Source of the DNA: Purshia tridentata
Lineage: Eukaryota > Streptophyta > Magnoliopsida > Rosales > Rosaceae
Assembly (NCBI GenBank): GCA_003254885.1
Contig: QANT01008508.1
Location: 1 to 64,000 of the forward strand
Length of the DNA: 64,000 nt
Direction: 5' to 3'
Position numbers and translations under genes: made by a program. Position 1 is the first letter of the stretch. Every line of letters begins with the position of its first letter. Under the pieces are notes generated by a model, which saw only the letters and a list, made by a program, of their open reading frames with translations, had not been told where the DNA came from and did no database searches. Shown piece by piece: positions 9,523 to 21,292 of this stretch.

Positions 9523-11149
9523 GATCTTTTCTTTTCAGATAAATAATAATAATAATAATGATGAGGAGACAAACTGAACTTTCCAGTGGTTATCGGCTAG
9601 ACCAATTGAGATCCATGGTTCTCGTATTTCTTAAGAGAATAAAAAAAATGAACTTTCCGAACACGTATTACTAAGCACCATCATGTTATATGTCCCCACA
9701 TTTATTTGTCTCTTCTCCTCGATCTCTATATTCTCTGCGTAACTTAATTGATCGACTATATCTCTGATTGCATTTCATGTTATAGAATTTTTATATCTTT
9801 TATATTTTGAAAAAAAAAATTGAAAACACAGTAGCTAGCTAGCTTGGACTTGTGTACGTACAAACTGTTTTATAAATTAATAGAAGAACCAACCAAGTTT
9901 CGTCCCTTGCATATGGGCAAAAGCGATGAAGATTAAGTAGTCTCAAAAGTGCATCAATTAATATCACCCAAGTAACCCAAGAAATATATAAATGATCTAG
10001 TGCTATAAGCTTGCAGTGCATCATTAATATATATCAATATCACCCAACTCCCTTGCACTGCTAATTAAGCTTCGTTTTTCTTGATTTGAGATCGAGACCA
10101 GTGGAGACATAAAGAAATTTTTCTTTGAGTTGTTGACAGCCTATCTCTCGAAAAGGCTTGGTATATATTCATTTTTAAAAACAGAGCCTAAACCCTAAAT
10201 TCCTTATGACCGGCCCTCTAATCTTTTTATACTAACACTCTTATTATTTTTAATTTTCATTTGACATATTACAGTTTTCAGTTAGATTATATATAAAGAA
10301 CTTTTTAAGAGGGATTCATTTTGATATTTTCCAATAATTAAACTTCTAAAAAGAGAGCTATATCTTGCTTCGCGATTGGCGAGGAAACATACCAGGTTCA
10401 ACGTACTTTACGGCCTATCATTTTTATACAATTTGCTATTTTCGTGTGTCCTATTAAAGTTTTTAATTAGTGTTCTACTTATATATAAGTAACTCTAAAT
10501 AAATTTTATAGATTATTTAATTACACTGTAAGTCTGTAATTAAGTAACCGGGACGATTGATAGACAAAGAAAATCTATTTTGCGACGACAACTATTGATA
10601 ATGGATAGAAAAGTAAAAATAATGAATAAGAAAAGAAGTTAAGACAAATGAAAAGAACAGCAAGATAAAGATTTACCTAATTCGGCAAAATCATATATGC
10701 ACGAGGCTTTAACTGGGGATGAATTAATATGCACGTTACTGCTTCAAGTATGCCTTCTTTACTTTCTTCACTGTCCTTTTATTTCACTTTCATTAATTAT
10801 ATTATTTTGTGAGCACGATCGTCCCCTTTTACATACTACTAGTAGTAGTTGTCGATCTCCTATATATCTACTACACTCCTTCATTTCTCCTTTTAACTTA
10901 TTTGGCATTTGTTTTAATAACGTACAACTACGGGTTTCATTTTTTGCCTACGTGGCCCAGTCAGAGTGGTTTTACTTTTACAAGCTCATCACCGCACGCT
11001 TTTAAAATAATCAAAATGTCTTAATAATTCTTTCTTTTGTTTTCCATCCTTCTCACGACTCACGACTTTAGTTACAAAAATCCAGGCTGCTGACACTGAA
11101 CACAATAAACTAACCATCCACGTCCACCACATTAATAAGAAATAATTAA

Positions 11150-11372
11150 ATATGGAGAATGGTATTTATCTTCTCCATTGATTTGAGTATTTTAATTAGT
11201 GTGATCAAATAAAGAAGGTTTTAATAATAATTTGTAATCATTACATAATAAAATGATTTTTCATTTAATTGATTTTTTATAGATTATCTTTAAAGTTGTT
11301 TAAGATAATAATTTCAATTATAAAATAAATGGATCGCATTCATTCATCATAAAATATTATGTACTAAAAAAA
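11150..11372. mobile_element. MITE-like inverted AT-rich segment
   Basis: This stretch resembles the right arm of the element at 5090-5460, with a block close to TTTAATTGATTTTTTATAGA and a nearby ATTCATTCATC. It is probably another, older member of that MITE family. Ends are not defined. Confidence 0.3.
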
Positions 11373-12023
11373 GGTTCAAACGGTTATATGAATGGTTTTA
11401 CACGTATGGATGCGAATATTTATTGTGCCGTATAGCTCCTAACTATTTTTGAGTTATCTAATCATAATATTTATCATATTTTTGAAAAAATAGTAGTTTA
11501 TGAAAGTCACGTTTATATATAGATGGTGGCATATAGGATCGCTGATGTGGGTTTTTCCTTGGACTTGGGCCTTTTCTTGTGGAAGATCAAGTTTGGTTGG
11601 CAGAGTGCGTAATATAATGTAGTTTGGTTAAGGTGGGCCTCTTGACCCCGATTCTCACCGAAAAAAGAGAAATTTCAAGAGGGGCTATGCATATTTCAAA
11701 GTCTGAACTCTACGAGCTATTTACACAACACTGAATGCAGCCCATGTGAAGCTCATTAGCCCAGGAAGAGGCCCAGAGCCACCACCACTACCATCTCTAC
11801 AGAGACTTGTTTTCTTCGATCCTTAACGCAGAGACCAAAGGGAATCAAAGCCTCTTTCACCTCACACAACTCCTCTCATTCTCTCAAGGTAAACTTTTAT
11901 TACAATTCCGTCGATTTGCTTATGTTATGGCCTTCAATTTATATTGGTTCAAATTGATTTCATAAATTTAGGTGTTTGTAACAAAATTGTGCAAAAATTA
12001 TTTAATAGGCACAAGAGACTATA

Positions 12024-13721
12024 ATGTTTACCAATGATCGGAGGCAAGAAGAGCGAACTGGAAGATATGGAACTCCAAGGCTGCAACACCTTCAGGTTAC
12101 TTCCTACTATTCTTCTAATTTACACAATTGTTTTTATTGATTTACTTATTAAAGGAAATTATCCAGCTAATTATGCATGCTTTACTTTCGGCTAAAATTA
12201 TATATATACACTTTTTGTTGCAGGAATTGGTGAGTCAATTTCAGAGTGCTACCAATGAAGGTATGTTGTCTTTGGTGATTCAATTTCATGTTTTGCTTGT
12301 TATTTCATCGACATTTTTAGCTTTATATATGATACATTTTATGGCTCAATAGTTTGGATGCATTGACTTTATGTTCCGCGGTATCTCTGTAGTTTGGACT
12401 GCGTTGCTTCTGTTGAAACTTAGTGCTGATGTACTGATATGTCACTGTGTTTCTTGGGTTTTTGTCAAATATTTGTTCATTATTATGAATTATCACGACT
12501 ATGAAGTGATAGTCTAGAGGTTTGAACGCTTAGGAAAGTATGGATGAGACATGAACCTTTCATTCTGATTTCAGATTATAGGCTTATAATCCACAATGAT
12601 TTTGAATATTTTATTCTTTTTTGTTTTCCGTGTCCACAGATTGTTGGTAAATTTTTATGTATCAGGCAGATTCTTATGATGACTGATTCATCTCTTGGTC
12701 ATTTTATCAACTCTTAAAATTTATATATATTATCTGTTATTTTCTTTACAGAAACAAAAGAGAAAATTGTTGCTAATTTGGCAAACTTTGCTTATGATCC
12801 TTACAATTATACATTCTTGCGCCAGGTATGAGATGTTTCTTTTGATGTTGAATTGATTTGGCTATAAATGTGAATTGAAATGTCTTCCAAGACCATTTGG
12901 GCCTGATGAGCATTTGTAAGATTTCAAACAGCTCAATGTGTTGGAACTTTTTGTGGACTGCATAACAGAACCAAATGAGAAGCTTGTGGAATTTGGAGTA
13001 GGAGGGATTTGCAATACTTGTGCTGGTAAGTGTACCTATTTAATTATTTTGGCGATCCTATAACATTGGTCTGCAGCTCTTAGTTTCTTAACATAAACTT
13101 CATTATAAGTGGCTAGGCCTAATATGTGTGAATTGTGTATTTAATTTAACTTTAACGTTTTAAGATGCAGATCCGGCAAATGCTGCAATTATCAGTCAGT
13201 GTGGTGGGATCCCTCTTGTTATTCAATGTTTATCAAGCCCAGTCAGAAACACTGTAAGTAGGAACTTATGGTTTGTGTGTGTGTATGTTTTAGTGATAGA
13301 TCATGTGTGCTTGATTGCCTCATAATTCTCACTTGTTCTTGGGGAATCAGAATGTATACTTTATTGATTCTTATAGAAGAAGAACAATGAACTGAGGCAA
13401 TATGATTCAGAATTTCATATTGTCTTGTCTTCAAAACCCAACAGAAAAGAAATACCATTTTTTTCCATATTGCACTGGCTTAAACTAATGCTTCCATATT
13501 GCATAATATTCGAAAGTTTAATTGATTGTTAGGTGAACTATGCAATCGGATCACTTTATTATCTCTGCAACGCATCTAATATGAAAGAGATTATAAAGCC
13601 AGAAGTGATCAACGTCATGAAGAGATATGCTGCAGCTGAAGCAGTAAGTGTCAGCTTCAGTAATCTTGCCAAGGCATTTTTAGACAAACATGTTTCCGAA
13701 AACATCTTAGAGACAAAGTAG
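12024..13721 (+). CDS. ARMC7: ARMC7-like armadillo-repeat protein
   Basis: Six coding exons join in phase: 12024-12095, 12224-12260, 12752-12825, 12932-13025, 13171-13253 and 13533-13721. They give 182 aa, close to the roughly 200 aa of animal ARMC7. A leader exon ends at 11888 and its 120-bp intron runs to 12008, just before the ATG. The product has the ARMC7 hallmarks: LQELVSQFQ near the start, ANLANFAYDPYNYTFLRQL, LVEFGVGGICN, GGIPLVIQCLSSP and NLAKAFLDKH. These helices make about three armadillo repeats, a protein-binding solenoid. Animal ARMC7 has been linked to spliceosomal complexes; a plant role is not known to me. Exon 2 has only 37 bp. The gene sits inside the membrane-protein cluster, points towards copy 4, and is unrelated to it. 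Confidence 0.85.
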
Positions 13722-13812
13722 CTCCCTTTATGAGATGAATTATTGAGTCGCATTCATGTGAATTATTGTTTTTTTCTGAACATTTCCCTTGTTCAGAAAA
13801 TTTTGTTGCTAA

Positions 13813-14259
13813 TTAAGCATAGAGGTAATTACAAAATAGGATTGCAAGCCAGGAGACCGCATAGATGAAGCAGGTAATGCATTTAAACCATACTGGAAAT
13901 GGAATTGTAATGCATACAAAGAACGCGGTCACTCCAAAGAAGACGCCAACCCGATGAAGCACCTCATGAACCATTTCTGGACAGTTGGAGTGAATGAATT
14001 TGCTTACGAGAAAAGAAGTGAATGCAAATAAGATTGCAAGCGCCAGGAAGTAGAAGGTTATAGGGAGGTTGGAGTGAACTTGGACGGATAGAAGGGCCAT
14101 ATCGATTGCTGATTCCAAACAAAACGCCACAATGATCTTTGCCCAATCCAACTTCGGGTGCCTAGCTAGTTGAGTCACTGCTTCTTGGTCAGGACCATCA
14201 AAGGGACCAATTTTCTTGACTAGTAGGGCCATTTTCGTAAGAAATGCAGTGAACTTCAT
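13813..14259 (-). CDS. Small four-helix membrane protein, copy 4
   Basis: Predicted protein of 148 aa, one exon. The start at 14259 (MKFTAFL...) aligns with copies 2 and 3; an ATG 27 codons upstream is open but its sequence is not shared. The N-terminus includes KIGPFDGPDQEA, then LDWAKI begins helix 1. Helix 2 is about FYFLALAILFAFTSFLVS, helix 3 contains FFGVTAFF and IPFPVWFK, and helix 4 ends at NYLYA. It ends 92 bp from the stop of the ARMC7-like gene on the other strand, so the two 3' ends converge. Copy 4 is separated from copy 3 by about 6 kb and this unrelated gene, which suggests an older duplication or a later insertion between copies. Its function is unknown to me. Confidence 0.65.
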   Translation of the reverse strand: MKFTAFLTKMALLVKKIGPFDGPDQEAVTQLARHPKLDWAKIIVAFCLESAIDMALLSVQVHSNLPITFYFLALAILFAFTSFLVSKFIHSNCPEMVHEVLHRVGVFFGVTAFFVCITIPFPVWFKCITCFIYAVSWLAILFCNYLYA

Positions 14260-15107
14260 ATCTCCTTTCTTATGACAAAAAGAGTAGACTGTAGAGCATT
14301 TGAATGCTCTAATCTCACTGGATATATCATATATATACACTTGGTGGGTAGAAAGTGAAAACTAAGAAAGTCGGCCTAGGTCCCAGTAGAAGTACCACAT
14401 TAATTAACCATATGACATTTGAAAATAAGGACGGCTTATTAGAAACTAAGTACCACAATAATCAACACGTAGAAGGACGGCTTGTTAGAAACTAAGAAAG
14501 ACGGCCCAAGTCGTCTGTAGGAAAAGCTGGTTTATTCAACGAGGAATATTGCAAGAGGTACCACAATAGTTAATCATATGACATTTGAAAGATAAATTTA
14601 TAGTTAACTATAATAAGGTAACTCTTGGCCAAAAAAAAAACTATAATAAGGTAACAAATGCATATTAATTGTAGCTCTGGCAGTGTAATCCATTTTTAAC
14701 ATTTTTTAATTCTAAAACATAACTTGGCCGATTAATTCCATTGGGTGTGACTCGTATATGTATTATTTAACAATCAGTCAGCACAAATGCCAACATTTGT
14801 ACACCAAGCACTTGCATGTTTGTTTTTTTTTTTTTTTGGCCTCTCAAGCACTTGCATGTTTAACAATTTATGGTTCCTCAAATATTTTGTTACATGCAAG
14901 TATGCAACTGTAAAGAGAGTTCACAGAGTGCCCAGAATTCTCAAATGGGTTGAAACTATCTATATATGGCCTGTTTCTTATCCTTTGAAGTTGTAACTTG
15001 TAACTGTCAAAAACAGACCAACTGGGGAACTCCTGTCCACACAAAGTTTCAACTTCCAATTACACTCACCTCTCTAGTCTGAGTCTCTACAACATCTGAA
15101 TTCAAAT
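14260..15107. other. Shared upstream region of copy 4 and the PPR gene
   Basis: About 850 bp between divergent genes. A TATATAT at 14961-14967 lies some 140 bp before the PPR start and could be its TATA box. Around 14400-14580 short phrases such as GACGGCTTRTTAGAAACTAAG recur two or three times. No other gene is seen. Confidence 0.4.
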
Positions 15108-18035
15108 ATGGATTCTGTAGCACCTCCACTCTCATGCCATCCCCGGTTAACACCAAACACCAAACACTCCCTTCACTCAATCTTCACTCCAAAAGGATCA
15201 CTTTCTTTCTCTGCCACACAAACCTACCAAAGAGACTCTCTCACTTCAACCTGCAACTCACTTCCCCAACCCACTTTGCTCCAAGACATCAACAAGCTCT
15301 GCGACTCCGGAAACCTCTCTGAGGCTCTCAGTCTTCTCCAAGCAGACTCTCACGATGCCATTTCCAGCTCACAGCAAAAGAAGGACGCAATGGGTGCCCT
15401 ATTGCAGGCCTGTGGGCGCCACAAAGACATCGAAACTGGACGCAAAGTCCACGACATGGTCTCGGAATGGACCCAGTTCAGCAATGACTTTGTTCTCAAT
15501 ACCCGTATCATTACTATGTATTCCATGTGCGGTTCTCCCTCAGATTCTCGCTCAGTTTTCGATGGATTACAGAGGAAGAACTTGTTCCAGTGGAATGCGC
15601 TTGTTAGTGGGTATGCAAGAAACGAGCTTTATGGTGATGCGATGGATGTGTTTATTGAGTTGATTAGCGTCACGGAGTTTAAACCTGATAACTTTACATT
15701 ACCTTGTGTTATTAAGGCCTGTGGAGGGCTTTTGGATGTGGGTTTGGGGCAGGTCGTCCATGGGATGACTGTGAAGATGGGTTTGGTTTCAGATGTCTTT
15801 GTGGGTAATGCATTGATTGCAATGTATGGGAAATGTGGGTTAGTCGAGGAATCATTTAGGGTGTTTGATTTAATGCCTGAGAAAAACTTGGTTTCTTGGA
15901 ATTCAATGATACGCGGGTTCTCGGAGAATGGGTTGTCTCAAGAGAGTTACGATTTGTTGAGGAAGGTTTTAGAGGGTGAGGAAGCATTATTACCGGATGT
16001 TGCTACATTGGTGACTATATTGCCAGTCTGTGCTGGGAATGGAGAAGTAAATATGGGGAGGGTGATTCATGGTTTGGCAGTGAAATTGGAGCTGAACCAG
16101 GAATTAATGGTGAATAATGCCTTGATGGACATGTATTCAAAATGTGGATACTTATCTGATGCTCAAGTTTTGTTTGATAAGAATGATAAGAAGAATGTGA
16201 TATCTTGGAATTCCATCATAGGTGGTTATGCTAGAGAAGGGGATGTTTGTGGAACATTCGATCTTTTGCGGAAAATGCAGACGGAGGAGGAGGAAGTGAA
16301 GGTGAATGAGGTCACCATATTGAATGTGTTACCAGCTTGTTTAGAGGAGTCAGAACTTTTGAACTTGAAGAAACTTCATGGTTATTCATTCAGACATGGG
16401 TTTCAATATGATGAACTGGTAGCCAATGCTTTTGTTGCAGCCTACGCAAAATGTGGGTCACTGAATTCTGCTGAGCAGGTCTTCTATGGTATAGAAGAGA
16501 AGACAGTGAGCTCCTGGAATGCAGTTATTGGTGGCTATGCCCAAAATGGAGATCCAAACAAGGCTTTAGATTTGTACCTTCAGATGAAAAATTCAGGCTT
16601 GGATCCTGACTGGTTTAGCATTGGTAGCCTACTTTTAGCTTGTGCCCAACTGAGGTTTATTCACTATGGTAGACAGATTCATGGATTTGTGCTACGTAAT
16701 GGGTTAGAAATGGACTCATTTATTGGTATTTCATTACTATCGTTTTACATCCATTGTGGTAAATTATCATCGGGAAGAGTATTATTTGATAGAACAGAAG
16801 ATAAAAGTATAGTGTCTTGGAATGCAATGATCACTGGTTACTCTCAGATTGGACTTCCTGGGGAAGCCCTTGATCTCTTTCGCCAAATGCTCTCTGATGA
16901 AATCCTACCTAGTGAAATAGCCACAACGAGTGTGTTTGGGGCTTGCTCACAACTGTCAACTTTGCGTCTGGGAAGAGAATTACATTGTTATGCTTTGAAA
17001 GCTCGGCTCACAGAAGACCTGTTTGTTGGTTGTTCTCTCATAGATATGTATGCAAAAAGTGGCTGCATAGAACAATCTCATAGGGTTTTTGACTGGTTAT
17101 CAAACAAAGATGTGGCAACATGGAATGTTATAATTGCAGGATATGGAATTCATGGACATGGAAACAAGGCTTTGGAGCTATTTGGAGAAATGCTAAGTTT
17201 AGGGCTGAAGCCTGATGCGTTTACATTTATTGGAATTCTAACAGCATGTAGCCATGCTGGGTTGGTTAAGGAAGGGATAAAATATTTCAACCAGATGCAA
17301 AGCTTGTACGGAATAGAGCCAAAATTAGAGCATTATGCATGTGTGGTGGACATGCTGGGTCGGGCTGGCCAATTGGAGGAAGCTCTAAACCTCATACATG
17401 AGATGCCTGAGGAACCAGATACTAGAATCTGGGGCTCATTGCTTAGTTCCTGTAGGAGTTATAATGATTTGGGTATGGGGCGGAAAATTGCTGAAAAGTT
17501 ACTAGAACTGGAGCCTGAAAAGGCAGAGAATTATGTGCTGCTGTCAAACTTATATGCTGCATCAGGGAAATGGGATGATGTAAGATGGGTGCGGCGAAGG
17601 ATGAAGGAGATTGGCCTTCAGAAAGATGCTGGCCGCAGTTGGATTGACGTTGGAGGACAAGTTTATAGCTTTGTTGTTGGTGACAATTCTCTGCCGGATT
17701 CTGGAGAGATTAGGAAGATGTGGACAAGAGTAGAGGAAAAGATAAGTGAATTCGGATATAAACCCAACACAGATTCTGTGCTTCATGAACTGGAAGAAGA
17801 GGAAAAGATTGAAATACTGAGGGGCCATAGTGAGAAGCTTGCAATTTCTTTTGGGTTGTTGAGGATGAGTAACGGAGCAACACTGAGAGTCTGCAAAAAT
17901 CTGCGCATTTGTGTAGATTGTCACAATGCAGCTAAGTTGATATCCAAGGCTGTTGAAAGAGAGATCATTGTGAGAGACAACAAGCGCTTCCATCATTTCA
18001 AAGATGGCCTCTGTTCTTGTGGAGATTATTGGTAA
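15108..18035 (+). CDS. Pentatricopeptide-repeat protein, PLS class with DYW domain
   Basis: An intronless gene for 975 aa, resembling the Arabidopsis At1g18485 type as I remember it. The Ser/Thr-rich N-terminus looks like an organelle transit peptide. From about residue 95 come tandem P, L and S repeats with the usual phrases SWNAVIGGYAQNG, LIDMYAKSGCIEQS and TACSHAGLVKEG. The E motifs follow at about 745-880 and the DYW domain closes the protein with CGDYW. The cytidine-deaminase zinc ligands are present: H907 and E909 in HSEKLA, C935 and C938 in CVDCH. The second metal site has H963, C969 and C971. Proteins of this class bind specific organelle RNAs and convert C to U. The repeats in this copy are complete, so a working editing factor is likely; its target site is not predictable by eye. 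Confidence 0.93.
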   Translation: MDSVAPPLSCHPRLTPNTKHSLHSIFTPKGSLSFSATQTYQRDSLTSTCNSLPQPTLLQDINKLCDSGNLSEALSLLQADSHDAISSSQQKKDAMGALLQACGRHKDIETGRKVHDMVSEWTQFSNDFVLNTRIITMYSMCGSPSDSRSVFDGLQRKNLFQWNALVSGYARNELYGDAMDVFIELISVTEFKPDNFTLPCVIKACGGLLDVGLGQVVHGMTVKMGLVSDVFVGNALIAMYGKCGLVEESFRVFDLMPEKNLVSWNSMIRGFSENGLSQESYDLLRKVLEGEEALLPDVATLVTILPVCAGNGEVNMGRVIHGLAVKLELNQELMVNNALMDMYSKCGYLSDAQVLFDKNDKKNVISWNSIIGGYAREGDVCGTFDLLRKMQTEEEEVKVNEVTILNVLPACLEESELLNLKKLHGYSFRHGFQYDELVANAFVAAYAKCGSLNSAEQVFYGIEEKTVSSWNAVIGGYAQNGDPNKALDLYLQMKNSGLDPDWFSIGSLLLACAQLRFIHYGRQIHGFVLRNGLEMDSFIGISLLSFYIHCGKLSSGRVLFDRTEDKSIVSWNAMITGYSQIGLPGEALDLFRQMLSDEILPSEIATTSVFGACSQLSTLRLGRELHCYALKARLTEDLFVGCSLIDMYAKSGCIEQSHRVFDWLSNKDVATWNVIIAGYGIHGHGNKALELFGEMLSLGLKPDAFTFIGILTACSHAGLVKEGIKYFNQMQSLYGIEPKLEHYACVVDMLGRAGQLEEALNLIHEMPEEPDTRIWGSLLSSCRSYNDLGMGRKIAEKLLELEPEKAENYVLLSNLYAASGKWDDVRWVRRRMKEIGLQKDAGRSWIDVGGQVYSFVVGDNSLPDSGEIRKMWTRVEEKISEFGYKPNTDSVLHELEEEEKIEILRGHSEKLAISFGLLRMSNGATLRVCKNLRICVDCHNAAKLISKAVEREIIVRDNKRFHHFKDGLCSCGDYW

Positions 18036-18850
18036 ACATATTGTCACATATTGTAAATCATAATTCATAACCAAAATGATTTATTTCTGATCTAAATTTG
18101 TAATCACAGAAATTGAAGCCAAATATTTCTGGTCTTTCTCTTTAACTTGGATTGTTTAAGTGGGAGCATCGTGCCTACATCCAATCAAATCACATCATAG
18201 TTTCCAACTTCGCTTTTGAATGAAGGGAATATTCAGTAGACTTATCAGTAGCTGCCAGATGCAAGAGCCGAAATTAATGAACTTTGGAGTCTTTGAATCT
18301 CATCCTTCAATCTAGGATCAATAACGTACTGATTGGTTGTGTTGTGATACCAACTGTTAAAAATTAGTTAAATATCATCCAATGGATTTAAAATTCCATT
18401 TCAATCTCTAACTCCCGTCGTTAACAAAATTCTAGTTCATCAAATTTGACTTCCCCCACTTCAAACTTTAAAGTACATTTTTCCGAGAGAACAAAATCCT
18501 ATTATGAAACCAATCTTTTCTGTTAAAAAAAAAAAAAATTTATTTTCACATTTTTTATCTCCATTTTTTTGTTACATTTAATTTAACCAAATTCATTTCT
18601 AACGTAGAGGATTATTATTTGTTGTGAGTGGACCCTACTTGGCCATGGGTCCCCAATCGCTCGCCGAAATAAAAACTAAAAAAAGAAGTTGCAAATCGAA
18701 GAAAGCAGCAAACTTTGGTTTGGTCCATGTGAAAGGCTTAAAGCCTCAAAATTGTGTTTGTTGGTTGATTTGTTGCGAGGAGTTGTTAGTTGTTAGTTGT
18801 TGTTAGCAGAAAAGCAGCAGCAGCAGCATCAGCATCAGCAAAATTGTGTA
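18036..18850. other. Intergenic region and leader of the next gene
   Basis: No gene body seen. The last 60 bp before the ATG at 18851 hold a CAG/CAT trinucleotide run (about 18811-18840) that is probably in the 5' leader. Confidence 0.45.
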
Positions 18851-21292
18851 ATGGCGAGTGTGCCGTCTTCGTCTTCTCCGGCAGCATCACCACCGTCTTC
18901 TGCTTCCAACTCCGACAACTCCGCCACTCAACCCACTTCTCACTCTCCTCCAAATCCACAGGTTCTCTTTCCCTTTCTCCCTCTCTTCCTCTTTCTATCT
19001 CTATCTCTCTATACATATATATATATTTTATGTATTGCATGGTCCGTGTAATATTTTTGATGGGTTTTTTTCATTTCATTTTTTCAATATGTCTAAGGTT
19101 GATGCTGGAGTCAAAAATGGGGTTCTGGCTCTCAATGTCGACGAGAAAAAGCCTGACGTCCCTGCATATTTTGAGTCAGTCTTCTTTTCTTTCCTTGCTT
19201 TTTTCTTTTTTCGTTTATTATTATTTTTTTTTTGGTGTGAATATTTTACCTACATGCTAATGTTCATTTTTGAGAAATGTATTGATTTTCTTTTTGGTAT
19301 TTATTTTTCTAAATTGTTTTTTTTCTGATATTTTTTTTAATAGATACAATTTTAATGAGCAAGATGAAAATTTGCTTACCGATGTGTGTAATTTGTTCTA
19401 TTGCTGCTTTGGCCTACTCATAAATCTTGTCTTTGACATCTGGCTACATATAGCAATTCAATGTAAAGGAAAGCATTTCTAAACCTGTGCTTATTTATGT
19501 AATTGTTTATTGGTTTCCAGGGAAAACAAATGTACAGAGGAAGTAATTATATCTGTTGGGTTCAATAAATTTTACTCTTTTTCCAAATTTTCACTAAAAA
19601 AAAATAGTCCTGAATTGCAAAAATAAGTTAAGAATTTGAGAAACTTCCCAAAAATTGAATAGATTATACAGGAACAGGATTAATCTCTGAATAGAGAGAA
19701 TATAAACCATGTTTTGGTTATATATAATTATACTCCAAGTCTATAAGGATTAATCATAGAATGCAACTATCTTATACGGACGGGTCTTCAGATCTGTCAT
19801 GCAGTGATTGATTTTAATTAGTAGGTGTACTCTAGACATGGTTATTCCAGTTTTTTCATTCACTTTAAAAATTCAGTTTTTGAAACTCTTGCAAAAGCTC
19901 TCATCTTCTGCCCTTCGATTTGCTCACTGTTTTCAGTTTTTCTGAAAGAGAACAAAATATTGCTAAATTCTATATACCTGATTTTCATGAGTTATTCCCA
20001 TTTTTAGCATTCGAATTTCCAGGTCTTGCACTAACATACACATGTAAGCCTGTATCTGGATGTACACAAACAGAAATGGTAATCTCTGTCTACCATATAT
20101 GCCAGAACATAGTTCTCTAGACTGACCTGAATAATTTATCAGTCTATAGTGGTAGGCATTTAGCCATTTGAAGTCTCAATTTAGACTGAGGAGGTTCCTT
20201 GGTTTACATAATGATACCCAAATATCCTCTGACCTCCAATGTTGACACAAGCAGCAGCCTTGGACTCTCAGTTTATGCATTCTTGTTTACCTGCGATTGG
20301 AGTGGTCAGACACCTTGGCTTACACCAAATGGTATACAAGTAGAGAATTGGATATTTCATGACATCTACAAAATTATTTGGTTCATGCGATTTTTTAACT
20401 ATTTTGAAGGGCTAGGATAACAATGTTATTTTGTAACCAGCGGCTAGGATGCTAGGTTTGTTGTAACCCCAATGTACATATCTTATTATGAGTCTTTGTA
20501 ATTAGGTTTTGACAGAATATATATGATAAGATTACAGAATTGTTTTTGGGCCACTCTTGCCCTAGACATACAATCATCAGGGCTCCAGCTTTGGTCCTTT
20601 TGTTGCCCTCTTCTGTTTCTGTTACTCTCTTGCTGAGAACTCAGCAGAAAGTTAATCTGCCGCACCAGGATGATAGCTACACTATGATCTGTCATGCTTA
20701 AAATGAATCCTAACCTCTCTTGAATGTTATATTATTAATTTAAGTGAGAGGCTGGATGATATAAAATGCTCTTTGTTTGTGTTAGTGATCTTCATAGTGC
20801 GGAGCACATTGAGAAGTTCAAGAAGTATGAAGTTGACTACACTCGCTGGTTGACTGCAAAATACTTCTCAAAGAAGAATCTTTATGGAGGTGTGCAACAA
20901 TTTTAGTGCGGAATTTATTTTAAAACATAGCCTCATATAATTGAATGAATATTATAAAAGATGTATTATTTAAGTCAGTAGTATTCAAAATTTTAATTAC
21001 TTCATTCTTGCAGGCAACATATTTGATGAAAATATGACAATACATGATGAGGTTATAAAGTCAAGCAGGTACAATAAATGAAGCATACTTGTTTTAACTG
21101 GAATTTCTTGTGGTGTTGCAGAAGCTAATCATGTTTGGTTCGTTTTTGTCTAGGTGGCCTTGTACCAGATCATATGCAGACCCAGTGCAGGGTTTTGCAG
21201 ACCAGAGCAGCAGCTGTTCAGCTTCTACTACTACAGCAGAAACCTCATCTAACATCTCAAATGGGAAGCATCCAGTAAAGAAGAGTGGTTGA
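18851..21292 (+). CDS. Small plant protein of unknown function, five exons
   Basis: Exons 18851-18961, 19098-19174, 20786-20889, 21014-21068 and 21154-21292 join in phase (111, 77, 104, 55 and 139 nt) to give 161 aa. The first 37 residues are Ser/Pro-rich and probably disordered. The core, about residues 63-130, looks conserved: AEHIEKFKKYEVDYTRWL, AKYFSKKNLYGGNIFDE and SSRWPCTRSYADPVQGF. The tail is Ser/Thr-rich. No transmembrane segment, signal peptide or catalytic motif is visible. I have a vague memory of similar uncharacterised plant proteins but cannot name one. The second intron is long (19175-20785, 1.6 kb) and contains nothing I recognise. All four introns are GT-AG. Confidence 0.75.

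Larger units (their letters stand above)
7780..11782. other. 4-kb intergenic region; no gene seen
   Basis: AT-rich DNA with simple repeats: an AT run near 8981-8996 and AAT repeats near 9541-9560. It includes a compact palindrome GCCCAAAGCTTGGGC at about 7976-7990 and two MITE-like elements listed separately. The short open frames here have no coding character. Confidence 0.5.

Noticed and set aside
10697-11024. Two overlapping plus-strand frames of 71-102 codons
   Set aside because: Low-complexity, Leu/Phe/Ser-rich text in AT-rich DNA; no splice or family support.
17562-18074. 170-codon minus-strand frame at the PPR 3' end
   Set aside because: Antisense shadow of the DYW domain.
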